A stretch of DNA of 64,000 nucleotides from Thioclava sediminum (GTDB lineage Bacteria > Pseudomonadota > Alphaproteobacteria > Rhodobacterales > Rhodobacteraceae), in the NCBI RefSeq assembly GCF_002020355.1, contig NZ_MPZV01000002.1:434001-498000 (forward strand), in the 5' to 3' direction. Within the stretch, counting starts at the first letter, position 1. Each line of letters starts with the position of its first letter. Positions 1 through 9,266 of this stretch are shown here, piece by piece. Made by a program: the position numbers and the translations under genes. Below the pieces are notes generated by a model that was not told the origin of the DNA, made no database searches, and saw only the letters and a list, made by a program, of their open reading frames with translations.

Positions 1-1903
1 TGAGCGATTTGAACACGTTATTCGTCACGCTCAGACCCTGAATGAAATGCCCCGGCCCATAGGGCTTGATCGACAGCCACGTGAACCACGGCGCGACATT
101 GATGCACACGCAGGTATTGCCCGTCACCGTCAGCCCGCCAAAGCTGTATTCACTCGCGAAATCCGGCTCGGCGTCATGCTCGTTGGTCCACTCGATCACC
201 GAGTTGTCGATGTAATTGCCGGTCACCGCCGACTGCACATTGGTCTGGGTAAAGACCAGCCCCGCCACGCGCACGCCGTTGCTTTCCTCATCGCCCTGAA
301 ACCAGTGATTGCCGACGATCAGATGCCCGGAGCCATTCAGCACGAAACTCGTCCCGAAGCGTACGAAGCGCGAGTCGCGGATCTTGCTGTCGTTGGCATT
401 AACGTTGAGCACCATCGACTTGCGGTCCTGCGCGGGCACCAGCATCTCGTCGGACAGGAACTGACAGCCATCGATCAGGAGATCCTGACACCCCCGCCCG
501 ATCGAAGTGATCGCGCGATCCTTGGGCCGCACCACATAGCTGTCGCGGATCTGGAACATCTGCCCGTCAGGCGCCAGCATGATGCAGCTCGCCGCGCCGT
601 TGCAGAGGAATTCCACATTGGCGATGTTGAACCGGTCGAGCTTCTCCATCCCCGAGAAATCCAGCACATATTGGTGGCGCGTGAACGTGTAGGTCCGCGT
701 GCCCGACCCGCCATAAAGCGGCTGCGAAAGATACAGTGTCTGCGCGCCGACATTCTTCGACTTCACATAGACCTCGCGCCCGACCCCGGTGCCGGTGATC
801 CGCGCACCAACCGGGATATTCGCGATATTCGCGACCGAGGTCAGCTGCATCGACTGGCTCACCGAATAGCTCGCCTGCGACGTCACCACCTCATCGTCCC
901 AAGCAGAGCCCGCGATCACGTTGATCTGCCCGTTCTGCAGAACCCGGCGGTTGGAAAAGCTCGTAAGGTCCGGCGCGATCTCCTCGATGCGGATCGGCTC
1001 GGTCACCTCGACGCGGCGCCCTTTCAGGTCCAGCACGTTGTGATCGGTATAGCCGAACAGCGCCTGCAGCGCTTTCTTGAAGCCCGCCAACTCATCGCCG
1101 AACGCCGCCGCATAGGTCGGAAAGTCGAAGGACGACATCAGCGCCAGTTTCGCTGCGACCGGCATCACCAGCGTGCCCACGAATTCGACCGGCGACGAGA
1201 TCGAAATCGTGCTGCCCAGGTAATAAACGCCCTCCGAGACGAAAACCTTGCGCCCGTTCGCCGCCTGATCGGCCGCGTTGAACGCCGCGACATTGTCGGT
1301 CGTCCCGTCGCCCACCGCGCCGTAATCGCGCACATCCACCCAGCCCATCAGGTCACGCAGGAAAGCCTCGGTCACGTCCTCGATCTCGATATCGTCGATG
1401 CGTACCACGCCACCATTCGCGCCGGTCAGGTCCAGCCCGAAATGCCCATAGACCGCATCCAGCCCCCACGGCATATCGACACCGTCGCGCGAGCCGGTCC
1501 CGACGATCGCCGACACTTCGACCACCGCGCCATAGCTTTGCAGCGCGACTGTCGGGCCGACCTCGACCACGCCGCTCACATGGCTGCCTGATCCCGTCAC
1601 CGCATAGCCCGCGACACGCACCTCCGGCAGGTTGCCGCTGACCGCCTTCACCCGCGCCCGGATGCGCAGGTAAGTCCCGGGCAGGATCGGCGTGTCTCCC
1701 ATGTAGCGCAGTTTCTGCACGGTCTGCGTCTTGAGCATCTCCAGACAGCCGCCGAAATCCGCATCCGCCGGAACCAGCACGGCATTGCCCGTGCTCTCAT
1801 AGGTCGTGGAGCCCGGCGTGCCATCCTCGCTCGACCATTGATCCAGCCCTTCGGCGAATGCGGGCGGGGTCAGCACCAGCCCTTCGGTAATCGCGACGTT
1901 CAT
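1..1903 (-). CDS. Pectate-lyase-superfamily (beta-helix) protein, C-terminus outside window
   Basis: The reading frame is open from an ATG at 1903 through the left edge, so at least 634 residues are visible and the C-terminus is missing. The start has an AGAGGA ribosome site 6-7 nt upstream. Residues 1-180 look like a beta-sandwich binding module. Residues 190-200 (VRDYGAVGDG, followed by TDN) are the classic opening of the Pfam pectate-lyase-3 / GH28-related family, and a repetitive beta-helix follows, with many short Asn/Gly turns. There is no signal peptide, which is odd for a secreted lyase and fits a phage-like structural or spike protein. In Rhodobacter capsulatus the gene transfer agent carries head-spike proteins encoded away from the main cluster. 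Equivalence to those is only my inference. The family assignment is solid and the role is open. Confidence 0.8.
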   Translation of the reverse strand, partial: MNVAITEGLVLTPPAFAEGLDQWSSEDGTPGSTTYESTGNAVLVPADADFGGCLEMLKTQTVQKLRYMGDTPILPGTYLRIRARVKAVSGNLPEVRVAGYAVTGSGSHVSGVVEVGPTVALQSYGAVVEVSAIVGTGSRDGVDMPWGLDAVYGHFGLDLTGANGGVVRIDDIEIEDVTEAFLRDLMGWVDVRDYGAVGDGTTDNVAAFNAADQAANGRKVFVSEGVYYLGSTISISSPVEFVGTLVMPVAAKLALMSSFDFPTYAAAFGDELAGFKKALQALFGYTDHNVLDLKGRRVEVTEPIRIEEIAPDLTSFSNRRVLQNGQINVIAGSAWDDEVVTSQASYSVSQSMQLTSVANIANIPVGARITGTGVGREVYVKSKNVGAQTLYLSQPLYGGSGTRTYTFTRHQYVLDFSGMEKLDRFNIANVEFLCNGAASCIMLAPDGQMFQIRDSYVVRPKDRAITSIGRGCQDLLIDGCQFLSDEMLVPAQDRKSMVLNVNANDSKIRDSRFVRFGTSFVLNGSGHLIVGNHWFQGDEESNGVRVAGLVFTQTNVQSAVTGNYIDNSVIEWTNEHDAEPDFASEYSFGGLTVTGNTCVCINVAPWFTWLSIKPYGPGHFIQGLSVTNNVFKSL

Positions 1904-2156
1904 CTGCAATCCTCTTGTCCATGTTCCCACCCGCGCGCCCCTTGCCATGCCAATTGCGCGCCGGGACCGACCGAAAGCGCCCGCGCTTCGGCCCGAACAA
2001 AGCTAGAAGGAAAGGTTAAAGAAGACCTGAGAGGGCCGTTCGCAGCCTCCGGTCACGGCCTGCGCTCCCGCTGCCCCTCCCGCTTCGCAGGTGACAGCGT
2101 CATGCGCCTGACATATCCTCGCGCCACATCGGGTGAGCAGCCAAGAGGAGCCGCAG

Positions 2157-3011
2157 ATGGTTTACGCCATATCCCCCGACGACAAGCCCCCGACGAAAGC
2201 CCTGCGCCGCATCGCGCGCAGCGAGCTTGGGACAGCCGTTAAACTGGCCGACAAGCCCGACCCGTCGGTTCACTCCCTTCGCAAAGCGATCAAGAAGACC
2301 CGCGGCCTGATCCGCCTCTTCGCGCCGCATTTCTCCGATTTCCACAAGGAGAACGACGCCTTGGTCGAAGCCGCCCGCGGCATTTCCAGCCTGCGCGACG
2401 ACGAGGTGATGCGCGCCTCGCTTATCCGGCTCGGGCGCGAGGGGCCTGATCTCGACGGTGCGTCTGCCGCCCGCGCCATGCTCGACGCGCTGCCCGCGAC
2501 CCCGCCCCCGAAGGAAGGCGACATCTCGACATTCGCGAAACGCGTCACGGAAATCCGCAAACGCGCGAAGGATTGGGACGTCACCGAAAAGGGCTGGCCC
2601 GCCTATGAGGCCGGATTGTACGAGACGCTGAAAGATTGCCGCAAGCGTCTGAAAACCGCGCAGAAATCTAGGGCTGGCTTAGACCTGCACCATTGGCGGA
2701 CGCGGGTGAAGCAGCACTGGTATCACACCCGCCTGCTCGCCCCGATCTGGCCAGAAATGCTGCATCCGCGCGAAGACGCACTCGACACTTTGGGGGAGTT
2801 GATCGGCGACCATCACGACCTGCATGTGCTCGAGATGAAAGTGCCAGAGCATCTCGACCCCGAAAGGGCCGAGGCTTTGCTTGCACTGATCCGCACCGAA
2901 TCCGCCCGACTGGAGGCCGAAGCCTTCACCCTCGGCGCCAGGATATTCGCCGAGCCCCCCGAGCCGCTTTGCGACCGCTGGGGGGCTTGGTTCGATCTCT
3001 GGAAAGCTTAG
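2157..3011 (+). CDS. CHAD domain-containing protein
   Basis: This 284-residue protein is made of one helical CHAD domain (conserved histidine alpha-helical domain), a family that binds inorganic polyphosphate on a basic surface. Visible hallmarks are [17 protein letters not shown] near residue 40, [17 protein letters not shown] near 180 and a DHHDLHVLE stretch near 225. It has no fused CYTH domain and no signal peptide, so it should be cytosolic. I chose ATG 2157 over the in-frame GTG at 2133 because AAGAGGAG lies 6 nt before it. The stop overlaps the stop of the convergent lysyl-tRNA synthetase gene by 4 nt. The upstream 250 bp shared with the divergent beta-helix gene shows no clear motif. 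Confidence 0.85.
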   Translation: MVYAISPDDKPPTKALRRIARSELGTAVKLADKPDPSVHSLRKAIKKTRGLIRLFAPHFSDFHKENDALVEAARGISSLRDDEVMRASLIRLGREGPDLDGASAARAMLDALPATPPPKEGDISTFAKRVTEIRKRAKDWDVTEKGWPAYEAGLYETLKDCRKRLKTAQKSRAGLDLHHWRTRVKQHWYHTRLLAPIWPEMLHPREDALDTLGELIGDHHDLHVLEMKVPEHLDPERAEALLALIRTESARLEAEAFTLGARIFAEPPEPLCDRWGAWFDLWKA

Positions 3012-4654
3012 TCGACCAGTTCGCCCGCCAGCGCCCGCTCGATCAGCGCGACGGTCTCATCGACACCGTAAAGCGCGATGAACCCGCCGAAACGCGGCCC
3101 TTGGCTCTGGCCCAGCAGCACCTCGTAGAGCGCCTTGAACCAATCGCGCAGGTTCGCGAATTCGTGGTTCTTGCCGACCGCGAAAACGACCGTCTGAAGG
3201 AACTCGTCGCTATGGAAATCGGCCTCCGGCAGCGGCTCTTCGTTGCCGGCCGCCGCGTTCTTGCGCGCGATCTGGTCGAGCGCCGCCTCTTCCGATTTCA
3301 GCGCCTTGGCCAGATCTTCCAGCGCGGCACGTTCGGAGGCGTCGGGCGCGCGGAAGACCAGCGTGGGTTTCACGAAATCCTCGAAATACTTCAGCGCGAA
3401 GCCTGCCGCCTGATCGAGATCGGGATTGCCTTCCGGGCTCGCCTCGGGCGCGTAGCGCTTGATGAAGCCCCACAGCCCTTCCTTCTCGGTCGCGCCCGCG
3501 ACGCTCGCAAGATTGAGCAGCATCGCGAAAGGCACCACCATCCGGCTCTCGGGAGGATTGCCGCCGTGGATGTGCCAGACCGGGTTGTTCACCTGCTGCT
3601 CGATCGGCTGATCGGGATAGGCGCGCAGCTGCTGGTGATATTCGTCCACCGCCTTCGGGATCACGTCGAAATGCATCCGCTTCGCGGTCTTCGGCTTGAG
3701 ATACATGAAGTAGCTCAGGCTCTCCGTCGCCGCATAGGTCAGCCATTCGTCGATCGACAGGCCATTGCCCTTCGACTTCGAAATCTTCTCACCATTCGCA
3801 TCAAGGAACAGCTCGTAGGTGAAGTGCTCCGGCGCACGCCCACCCAGCACGCGGCAGATGCCGTCATAGATCGGCGTGTTGGTCGAGTGGTCCTTGCCAT
3901 ACATCTCGAAATCGACGCCGAGCGCGGCCCAACGCATCCCGAAATCGGGTTTCCACTGCAGCTTCACATTGCCGCCGGTGACCGGCAGCGTCCATTCGCG
4001 CCCGTCCTCGTCGTCGAAGGTCACGGTGCCGTCGCGCGCATTGACCTCCTTCATCGGGACATAGAGCACGCGGCCCGTCTCGGGATGGATCGGCAGGAAG
4101 CACGAATAGGTCTGCTGACGCTCTTCGCGCAGCGACTTCAGCATGATTTCCATGATCTGATCGTATTCGTAAGCCGATTTGATCAGCATCTCGTCGAACC
4201 GACCCGACTTGTAGTAATCGGTCGCGCTCGCGAATTCATACTCGAACCCGAACGTATCGAGGAAACGGCGCAGCATCGCGTTGTTGTGGTTGCCGAAGCT
4301 GTCGAACTCGCCGAAAGGATCGGGCACCGAGGTCAGCGGCTTCTGCTCATGCTGACGCAGCATGTCCTGATTGGGCACGTTGCTCGGCACTTTCCGCATC
4401 CCGTCCATATCGTCCGAGAAGCACAAAAGCTTCGTCGGGATATCCGAGATCAGCTCGAAAGCGCGACGGATCATCGTCGTGCGCGCAACTTCGCCAAACG
4501 TGCCGATATGCGGCAGACCCGAGGGACCGTAGCCCGTCTCGAACAGGACGTAACCCTTTTCCGGGTCCCGTTTCTCGTAACGCTTGAGCACCCGGCGGGC
4601 TTCCTCGAAGGGCCAGGCCTTGGATTTCATCGCAGCGTCACGCAAGCTCGTCAT
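3008..4654 (-). CDS. lysS: Lysine--tRNA ligase, class I
   Basis: This enzyme charges tRNA-Lys with lysine. It is a class I synthetase, the archaeal-type LysRS that replaces the class II enzyme in many alphaproteobacteria. The HIGH-type signature appears as PHIGT near residue 45, after GYGPSG, and the KMSKS-type signature as KISKSKGNG near 290. The length of 548 residues is normal for the class. An ATG four codons upstream (4666) is also in frame, but GAGG sits 6 nt before the ATG at 4654, so that start is preferred. It is convergent with the CHAD gene, sharing a TTAG stop overlap, and divergent from the TerB-like gene. Confidence 0.93.
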   Translation of the reverse strand: MTSLRDAAMKSKAWPFEEARRVLKRYEKRDPEKGYVLFETGYGPSGLPHIGTFGEVARTTMIRRAFELISDIPTKLLCFSDDMDGMRKVPSNVPNQDMLRQHEQKPLTSVPDPFGEFDSFGNHNNAMLRRFLDTFGFEYEFASATDYYKSGRFDEMLIKSAYEYDQIMEIMLKSLREERQQTYSCFLPIHPETGRVLYVPMKEVNARDGTVTFDDEDGREWTLPVTGGNVKLQWKPDFGMRWAALGVDFEMYGKDHSTNTPIYDGICRVLGGRAPEHFTYELFLDANGEKISKSKGNGLSIDEWLTYAATESLSYFMYLKPKTAKRMHFDVIPKAVDEYHQQLRAYPDQPIEQQVNNPVWHIHGGNPPESRMVVPFAMLLNLASVAGATEKEGLWGFIKRYAPEASPEGNPDLDQAAGFALKYFEDFVKPTLVFRAPDASERAALEDLAKALKSEEAALDQIARKNAAAGNEEPLPEADFHSDEFLQTVVFAVGKNHEFANLRDWFKALYEVLLGQSQGPRFGGFIALYGVDETVALIERALAGELVD

Positions 4655-4759
4655 TGCATACCTCATGAAGGCGCCCCGTGCGCCCAGTCGCGCCTGACCT
4701 ATTGAAGCGGACGGGGACAGTCAATAATTAGCACTCGAACACTATCAAGGAGCTCCCAC

Positions 4760-5182
4760 GTGCCCGACGTTCTCGCCTCGCTTTCGCCCCAAGACGCGCT
4801 CGTCGCCGTGATGGTCGCGATTTCCGCCGCCGATGAGGACGTGCCGACCTCCGAACTCGTCGCAATCGAGCGGATAGTGAACCACATGCCGATCTTCGCG
4901 GGCTACGATTTCGACCGCGTCTCGCGGGTATCCCGCTCGGTCTTCACGCTGTTCGAAGAGGAAGACGGGCTCGAGGCGCTGTTCGGCCTGATCCGCGACG
5001 CGCTGCCCGAACATATTTTCGAAACCGCGTATGCGCTGGCCTGCGATGTGGCCGCCGCAGATGGCACGATCCGTCAAACCGAACTACGTCTTCTCGAAGA
5101 AATTCGCGGTGAGTTGGCGATCGACCGGCTGCACGCCGTCGCCATCGAATGGGGTGCGAAAGTGCGCCACGTCACGCTCTGA
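4760..5182 (+). CDS. TerB-family (tellurite resistance TerB-like) protein
   Basis: This 140-residue all-helical protein matches the TerB-like fold. It has two repeated helical halves with acidic loops (SAADEDVPTSEL near 22 and DVAAADGTIRQTE near 95), both resembling the AD-G-I/V-x-x-E motif of the family. It starts at GTG with AAGGAG 7 nt upstream. There are no other ter genes nearby, so it is an orphan TerB domain and a tellurite function should not be assumed. It is cytosolic and monocistronic, between divergent lysS and convergent dacB. Confidence 0.75.
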   Translation: MPDVLASLSPQDALVAVMVAISAADEDVPTSELVAIERIVNHMPIFAGYDFDRVSRVSRSVFTLFEEEDGLEALFGLIRDALPEHIFETAYALACDVAAADGTIRQTELRLLEEIRGELAIDRLHAVAIEWGAKVRHVTL

Positions 5183-5245
5183 TCGGACGATAGAGTCCCG
5201 GCGAGGAAACCTGACGACCGCCCCGCCGTCCAGGCGGAGCGACCC

Positions 5246-6673
5246 TCAGCCGTAAATCCCGGCCCAACGCTCCAACAGCTGGCTCTGCAGGATTTTCGAC
5301 GCCCGCACCCATTGGACCTGCCCCGGCGGGCGCGGCGCCGAGCCCGCACGACGACGCCGGTTTAGATCGGCGGTGAAGATCGCGAAGACCAGTTCGGTGC
5401 CATCAGGCGCGGTCATATAGCCCGCCAAAGTCGAGACGAAATTCAGCGTCCCGGTCTTCGCATCCACTCGGAATGGCTGGGCTGGCATGTTCTTGCCCGT
5501 CGCATCGCGCAGCTTGAATGGCTTCATCAAACTGCGCAGCCCCATCGGCGCACCAAGATTGCGCAGCGCCGCCACCATATCCTGCGGCGAAAGCTCGGCA
5601 TCGGCCCGCAGCCCGGAATGGTCGGTAAACCGGGCCGAGCGCGCGCCCGTGCGTTGCTGCAGCCACTGGGTCATCGTCTGTCCCGACTGCTTCAGGGAGT
5701 TCCCCGCGCCCAGCCGCTTGCTGACCGTCATACCCACCGCTTCCGCGGTGATATTGGTCGAATATTTCATCATCTCGCGCAGAACCGGCACAAGCGGATC
5801 GCTGCCATGGCTCACCAGAACCGTGCCGCCGGGCAGGTTGCGCACCGCTTCCGGCGCGGGCAGCGGTGTGCCCTGTGCGCGGGCCAATGTCTGAAACACG
5901 TCGCCCGCATAGGCCGCCGGATGGCGCACCGGCAACCACCGGCTTCCGCCCCGCCCCAAGGCCGCCGAGGCGACCGTCCAATGCTCGACCCCGCCGCGGT
6001 CGGAATAGGTGAAAGTGGGCGAGGAGCGTTTCGCGATCGACGCCTTCGCGGTATAGGCCTGCGGCTGCACGTCGCGCCCGCGCGCATCCATGCTCAGCGC
6101 CCAGCCCCCACCGGAGCGCCGCCACTGGAAATGCACGCGATTGAAGTTCAGCATCAGCCCGGAGATCGACGGGTTGTAGCCCGCGAAAATCGGCTGATCG
6201 TTTGCAATCTCGTTCTTGTAGGGCAACGCCCCGGCCCAAGTCAGAAAACGCCCCGTGACGCCCTGCACGCCCTTCGCCGCCAGCGACTTCGCCATCGCGT
6301 TCAGATCGTCGGTCGTCAGCGTCGGATCGCCCCCGCCCGCGAGGATCAGATCTCCCTGAATGCGCCCGCCAGAGATCGGGCCGGTCGCGATCAACTGCGT
6401 GCCAAAACGGAAATCGCCGCCCAGTTGCTCCATCGCATAGAGCGAGGTGATCGACTTGAGCGCGGAGGCGGGCGGCATCGCTTGGCCTGCATTGCGCTGT
6501 TCGAGGATCTGGCCGCTCTTCAGGTCCGCGACGACATAGCCCACATCGCCGCTGAGCCCGGCCATCCGGACCAATTCGGTTGCCGCGACCGTCTGGCCGA
6601 AGCCCGTTTTCGGAGTGGCGAAAAGCGCGGCGCCACCCAGCAGTGCAAAGCGGCGCGATATCGATAGCGGCAT
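5246..6673 (-). CDS. dacB: D-alanyl-D-alanine carboxypeptidase/endopeptidase, PBP4 type
   Basis: This is a peptidase S13 (PBP4) family enzyme that trims or cleaves peptidoglycan cross-links in the periplasm. The N-terminus carries a Tat-like signal (SRRFALLGG followed by a hydrophobic stretch and an Ala-rich cleavage region), suggesting folded export. The three penicillin-binding motifs are present: SALK (SxxK) near residue 70, STN (SxN) near 300 and KTG near 405. The length of 475 residues is typical. The ATG has GGGAGG 7 nt upstream. It precedes nadD on the same strand with a 51-nt gap, so read-through from nadD is possible. Confidence 0.88.
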   Translation of the reverse strand: MPLSISRRFALLGGAALFATPKTGFGQTVAATELVRMAGLSGDVGYVVADLKSGQILEQRNAGQAMPPASALKSITSLYAMEQLGGDFRFGTQLIATGPISGGRIQGDLILAGGGDPTLTTDDLNAMAKSLAAKGVQGVTGRFLTWAGALPYKNEIANDQPIFAGYNPSISGLMLNFNRVHFQWRRSGGGWALSMDARGRDVQPQAYTAKASIAKRSSPTFTYSDRGGVEHWTVASAALGRGGSRWLPVRHPAAYAGDVFQTLARAQGTPLPAPEAVRNLPGGTVLVSHGSDPLVPVLREMMKYSTNITAEAVGMTVSKRLGAGNSLKQSGQTMTQWLQQRTGARSARFTDHSGLRADAELSPQDMVAALRNLGAPMGLRSLMKPFKLRDATGKNMPAQPFRVDAKTGTLNFVSTLAGYMTAPDGTELVFAIFTADLNRRRRAGSAPRPPGQVQWVRASKILQSQLLERWAGIYG

Positions 6674-6724
6674 GGCGATTCCTCCCTCGGCGTCAATCCG
6701 AGCGTAGCGCGCCCCGCACCGTCT

Positions 6725-7342
6725 TCAAGCGGGTGTCGATGCCCGCCAGCCGCCTTTCTCGCGAATTTCCGTGGAGGAAAGAGACGACATCGGAATGTTG
6801 ACGAAGCACCAGCGCGGCGCCGGTCCGTCTAGGAGGCGCTGCGAGGCGACCGCGGGCAATTCGGCCCCCGCATAAATGCGCGCCGCGCGCGCCCAGCGCC
6901 CCGGCATCCGCCAGCCCGGACGCGCCAGCACACCGACCGGCACGCTCTCCATGATCGTGCGCCAATGATCCCAGCGGTCGAACTGCACGAGGTTATCGGC
7001 CCCCATCAGCCACGCGAAATCCACGCCGGGATAGAGCGCACGCAGCCGCGTTATCGTGTCGGCCGTGTAACGCGTGCCGAGCCGCGCTTCGAGGTCGGTC
7101 ACCACCACGCGCGGATCGCCCCCAAGGCTCGCCCGCGCACTCGCGATCCGCTGATCGAGCGGCGCGGGCCCATGCGCCTTGAGCGGGTTGCCGGGGCTCA
7201 CGATCCACCAGACCCGATCAAGATTGAAGCGGCGCAGCGCCTCACGCGTGATCAGGACGTGACCTTCATGCGCCGGATCGAACGACCCGCCCAGAAGACC
7301 GATGCGCTGTCCGGCGCGGGCATAGGGAAATCCTTGTCTCAT
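6725..7342 (-). CDS. nadD: Nicotinate-nucleotide adenylyltransferase
   Basis: This enzyme makes deamido-NAD from nicotinate mononucleotide and ATP, the shared late step of NAD biosynthesis. The nucleotidyltransferase signature [11 protein letters not shown] is at residues 19-29 (the T/HxGH motif), and the second substrate motif SSTEIR lies near the C-terminus. The size of 205 residues is normal. In many bacteria nadD sits beside rsfS, but here it is followed by dacB and preceded, 50 nt away, by the GGDEF gene on the same strand. Confidence 0.92.
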   Translation of the reverse strand: MRQGFPYARAGQRIGLLGGSFDPAHEGHVLITREALRRFNLDRVWWIVSPGNPLKAHGPAPLDQRIASARASLGGDPRVVVTDLEARLGTRYTADTITRLRALYPGVDFAWLMGADNLVQFDRWDHWRTIMESVPVGVLARPGWRMPGRWARAARIYAGAELPAVASQRLLDGPAPRWCFVNIPMSSLSSTEIREKGGWRASTPA

Positions 7343-7392
7343 GCGCTGCCCTTACCCGAAGGCGACCGGTCAGGAAAAGAGCGTTTGTTCGG

Positions 7393-8595
7393 CTAACGCG
7401 CAGCGCCGGGTGACGTCGCCGGCTCATCCTCGACGTTTTCGACAGGCCCGGACCCGAAACGAAGGCATCCGCGCCCTGCTGTCTTCGCGGCATAGGTCGC
7501 TCGGTCGACATCATTCTGCAGCGCCTCGATCTCGAGGTTCTCGTAGTCGCGCGACGACACAGCGCCGAGCGATCCCGAGACCAGACATTCCTGCCCCCGA
7601 TACCATTTCGGCGCTTTGAGCTGTTCGATGATGCGTGCCGCGAGCGTGCCGATCTCCGCGCGGCTCGGATTACCGCGCAAGAGAACGAGGAACTCATCGC
7701 CGCCCATCCGCGCGACCAGATCACCTCCGCGCACGCTTTCGCACAGGTTGCGGGCCACCAGTTGCAACACGAAATCCCCCGCCGCATGGCCTTGTGTGTC
7801 ATTGATCGTCTTGAAGTGATCGAGGTCGACCTGCAGCAAAGCGAAATTCGCCAGCCCGTTCGTCGCGTGGTCGACGGCCCGCGCAAGCGCCTGTGCCATT
7901 GCCCGGCGGTTGGCGAGTTTCGTCAGCGGATCGCTCAGCGCCTGATCTTCCGCCGCTTTGCGCGCCTGATCGAGCCGCCCGGTCAGGGCCCGCAACTCCT
8001 CCAGCACGAGCGATTTCGCTTCCTGAAGATAGAGCATTTCCATCGCGAGATCGGCGGCGGAGAAATCATGTTCGGTCAGGTCGAATTCCGCCACGAGTTC
8101 GCGCAGGTGAATGCCGAAGCTGAAATTGAGGAGCATATCGCCCCCCGCCTGCGTCGGCGCCCCCCCCTGAATTGGCGGACCCGCGTGGCTCACCAGCGCG
8201 CCACGCAGGCTTACCTGTGGGCGCATGCGAAGGGTGACATGCAGCATCTCCTCCGCCGTCATGGCCCCGAGGGAGCGCCCGCAGCGCCCGATCTGGCGAT
8301 CGCAATCAACAGCACCGCAACTTGAGCGCAGCTCTTTCGGGCACATCCGCACCGCCCCGCCGCGCCGCGCGACCGAGAAAAACCGCGAGAACGGCGCGCC
8401 GACGATCTGGGCTTCCGGCACCCCCAGAACCTTGCGCAACGTGCGCCCGACCCCAAGGATGCAGGCCCGCTCGTCGAGCCAGAGAAACATCGGCAAAAGC
8501 CCGGTCAACAGCGCCAGCCAATAGGCGTGCGCGCCCCGATCGGCGGGTGGCTGCGCGGCCAGTCTCGTGACAGTGTTCTCGCCCGGCACGCTCAT
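7393..8595 (-). CDS. Diguanylate cyclase with H-NOX-associated (HNOBA-like) sensor domain
   Basis: This 400-residue predicted c-di-GMP synthase has three parts. Residues 30-180 resemble the HNOBA/PAS-like region found in soluble guanylate cyclases and bacterial H-NOX partners. A helical linker spans about 190-230. The C-terminus is a GGDEF domain with an intact GGDEF active site and, five residues before it, an RGGD product-inhibition I-site. There are no membrane segments. The start overlaps the stop of the upstream H-NOX-like gene by one base (TGATG), so the two are translationally coupled and probably act as a sensor/effector pair. The first domain assignment is by pattern, not by a profile search. 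Confidence 0.82.
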   Translation of the reverse strand: MSVPGENTVTRLAAQPPADRGAHAYWLALLTGLLPMFLWLDERACILGVGRTLRKVLGVPEAQIVGAPFSRFFSVARRGGAVRMCPKELRSSCGAVDCDRQIGRCGRSLGAMTAEEMLHVTLRMRPQVSLRGALVSHAGPPIQGGAPTQAGGDMLLNFSFGIHLRELVAEFDLTEHDFSAADLAMEMLYLQEAKSLVLEELRALTGRLDQARKAAEDQALSDPLTKLANRRAMAQALARAVDHATNGLANFALLQVDLDHFKTINDTQGHAAGDFVLQLVARNLCESVRGGDLVARMGGDEFLVLLRGNPSRAEIGTLAARIIEQLKAPKWYRGQECLVSGSLGAVSSRDYENLEIEALQNDVDRATYAAKTAGRGCLRFGSGPVENVEDEPATSPGAAR

Positions 8596-9206
8596 CAGAC
8601 CTCACCAATCATGCGCGCGAGGGCGAACTGGCGCGCCTCGGCATGGGTGGCGTCGAGCAGTTGGATCGTCACGGTTCCCCCCCTCGGGTCGGGATCGCGC
8701 AGATCGCGCCCGGCGACACGCGGCGGCACCTCGATCAGCGCGAGGCTGCCATAGTCATCCGCCATCGCGCGCAGGATCCCCGCCAGCACCGCCCCCCATC
8801 CCGGCAGATCCGCGGCGACGCGCAGACGGAACTGCCCCGGCTGGGTTGCGACCAGATGCAGGTCCGGCAGCTTGAGATCGGGAAGCGCCATGCGCGCGCG
8901 GTCATTCAACTCGTTGAGCGAGTTCAGAAAACCGCGATAGTCGCAGCCGCCGTAACGCAACAGCCGCCGCACCGCTTCGCGGCTGCACAGATGCGCCCCA
9001 AGGTCTTCCAAAAACTCGGATCGCGCCCGCCCCAACTCGTCGCAGGCGGCATCGATCAGCCGCAAGGTCTGCGCATCGTCATATTGCAGCAGGGGCTCAT
9101 AGCTCTCGCCCGGCAAATCCGCGCGCCGCCGCACACGCGCGCAGAGCACCGCCCCGTGGGTGTCGGTCAGAAACGCCTCGATAGAGCGGTTGATCAAGCC
9201 GAGCAT
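8595..9206 (-). CDS. Heme NO-binding (H-NOX/HNOB) family protein, probably degenerate
   Basis: This 203-residue protein begins MLGLINRSIEAFL, the usual H-NOX opening, and ends with GILRAMADDYG and an IQLLD strand typical of the fold. H-NOX domains bind heme through a proximal histidine and use a YxSxR motif for the propionates. By eye the histidine position (about residue 80) holds Arg-Arg and the YxSxR region (about 128-135) reads LRVAADL, so both features look lost. It may sense something other than NO, or act without heme. The ATG has AGGAGG 4 nt upstream. It is coupled to the GGDEF gene downstream. Confidence 0.75.
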   Translation of the reverse strand: MLGLINRSIEAFLTDTHGAVLCARVRRRADLPGESYEPLLQYDDAQTLRLIDAACDELGRARSEFLEDLGAHLCSREAVRRLLRYGGCDYRGFLNSLNELNDRARMALPDLKLPDLHLVATQPGQFRLRVAADLPGWGAVLAGILRAMADDYGSLALIEVPPRVAGRDLRDPDPRGGTVTIQLLDATHAEARQFALARMIGEV

Positions 9207-9266
9207 GTGTCCTCCTGATCGCCACGCTAGCGATCAGAAGTTAACAAAGCTCCAAACTCGCCCGGC

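Noticed and set aside
47-1591. 514-residue plus-strand ORF
   Set aside because: It is antisense to the beta-helix gene, whose frame is open to the window edge and carries a clear family motif. The plus translation is His/Arg-rich without any domain, as GC-rich antisense frames are.
2693-4705. 670-residue plus-strand ORF
   Set aside because: It is an antisense shadow of class I lysS and the end of the CHAD gene.
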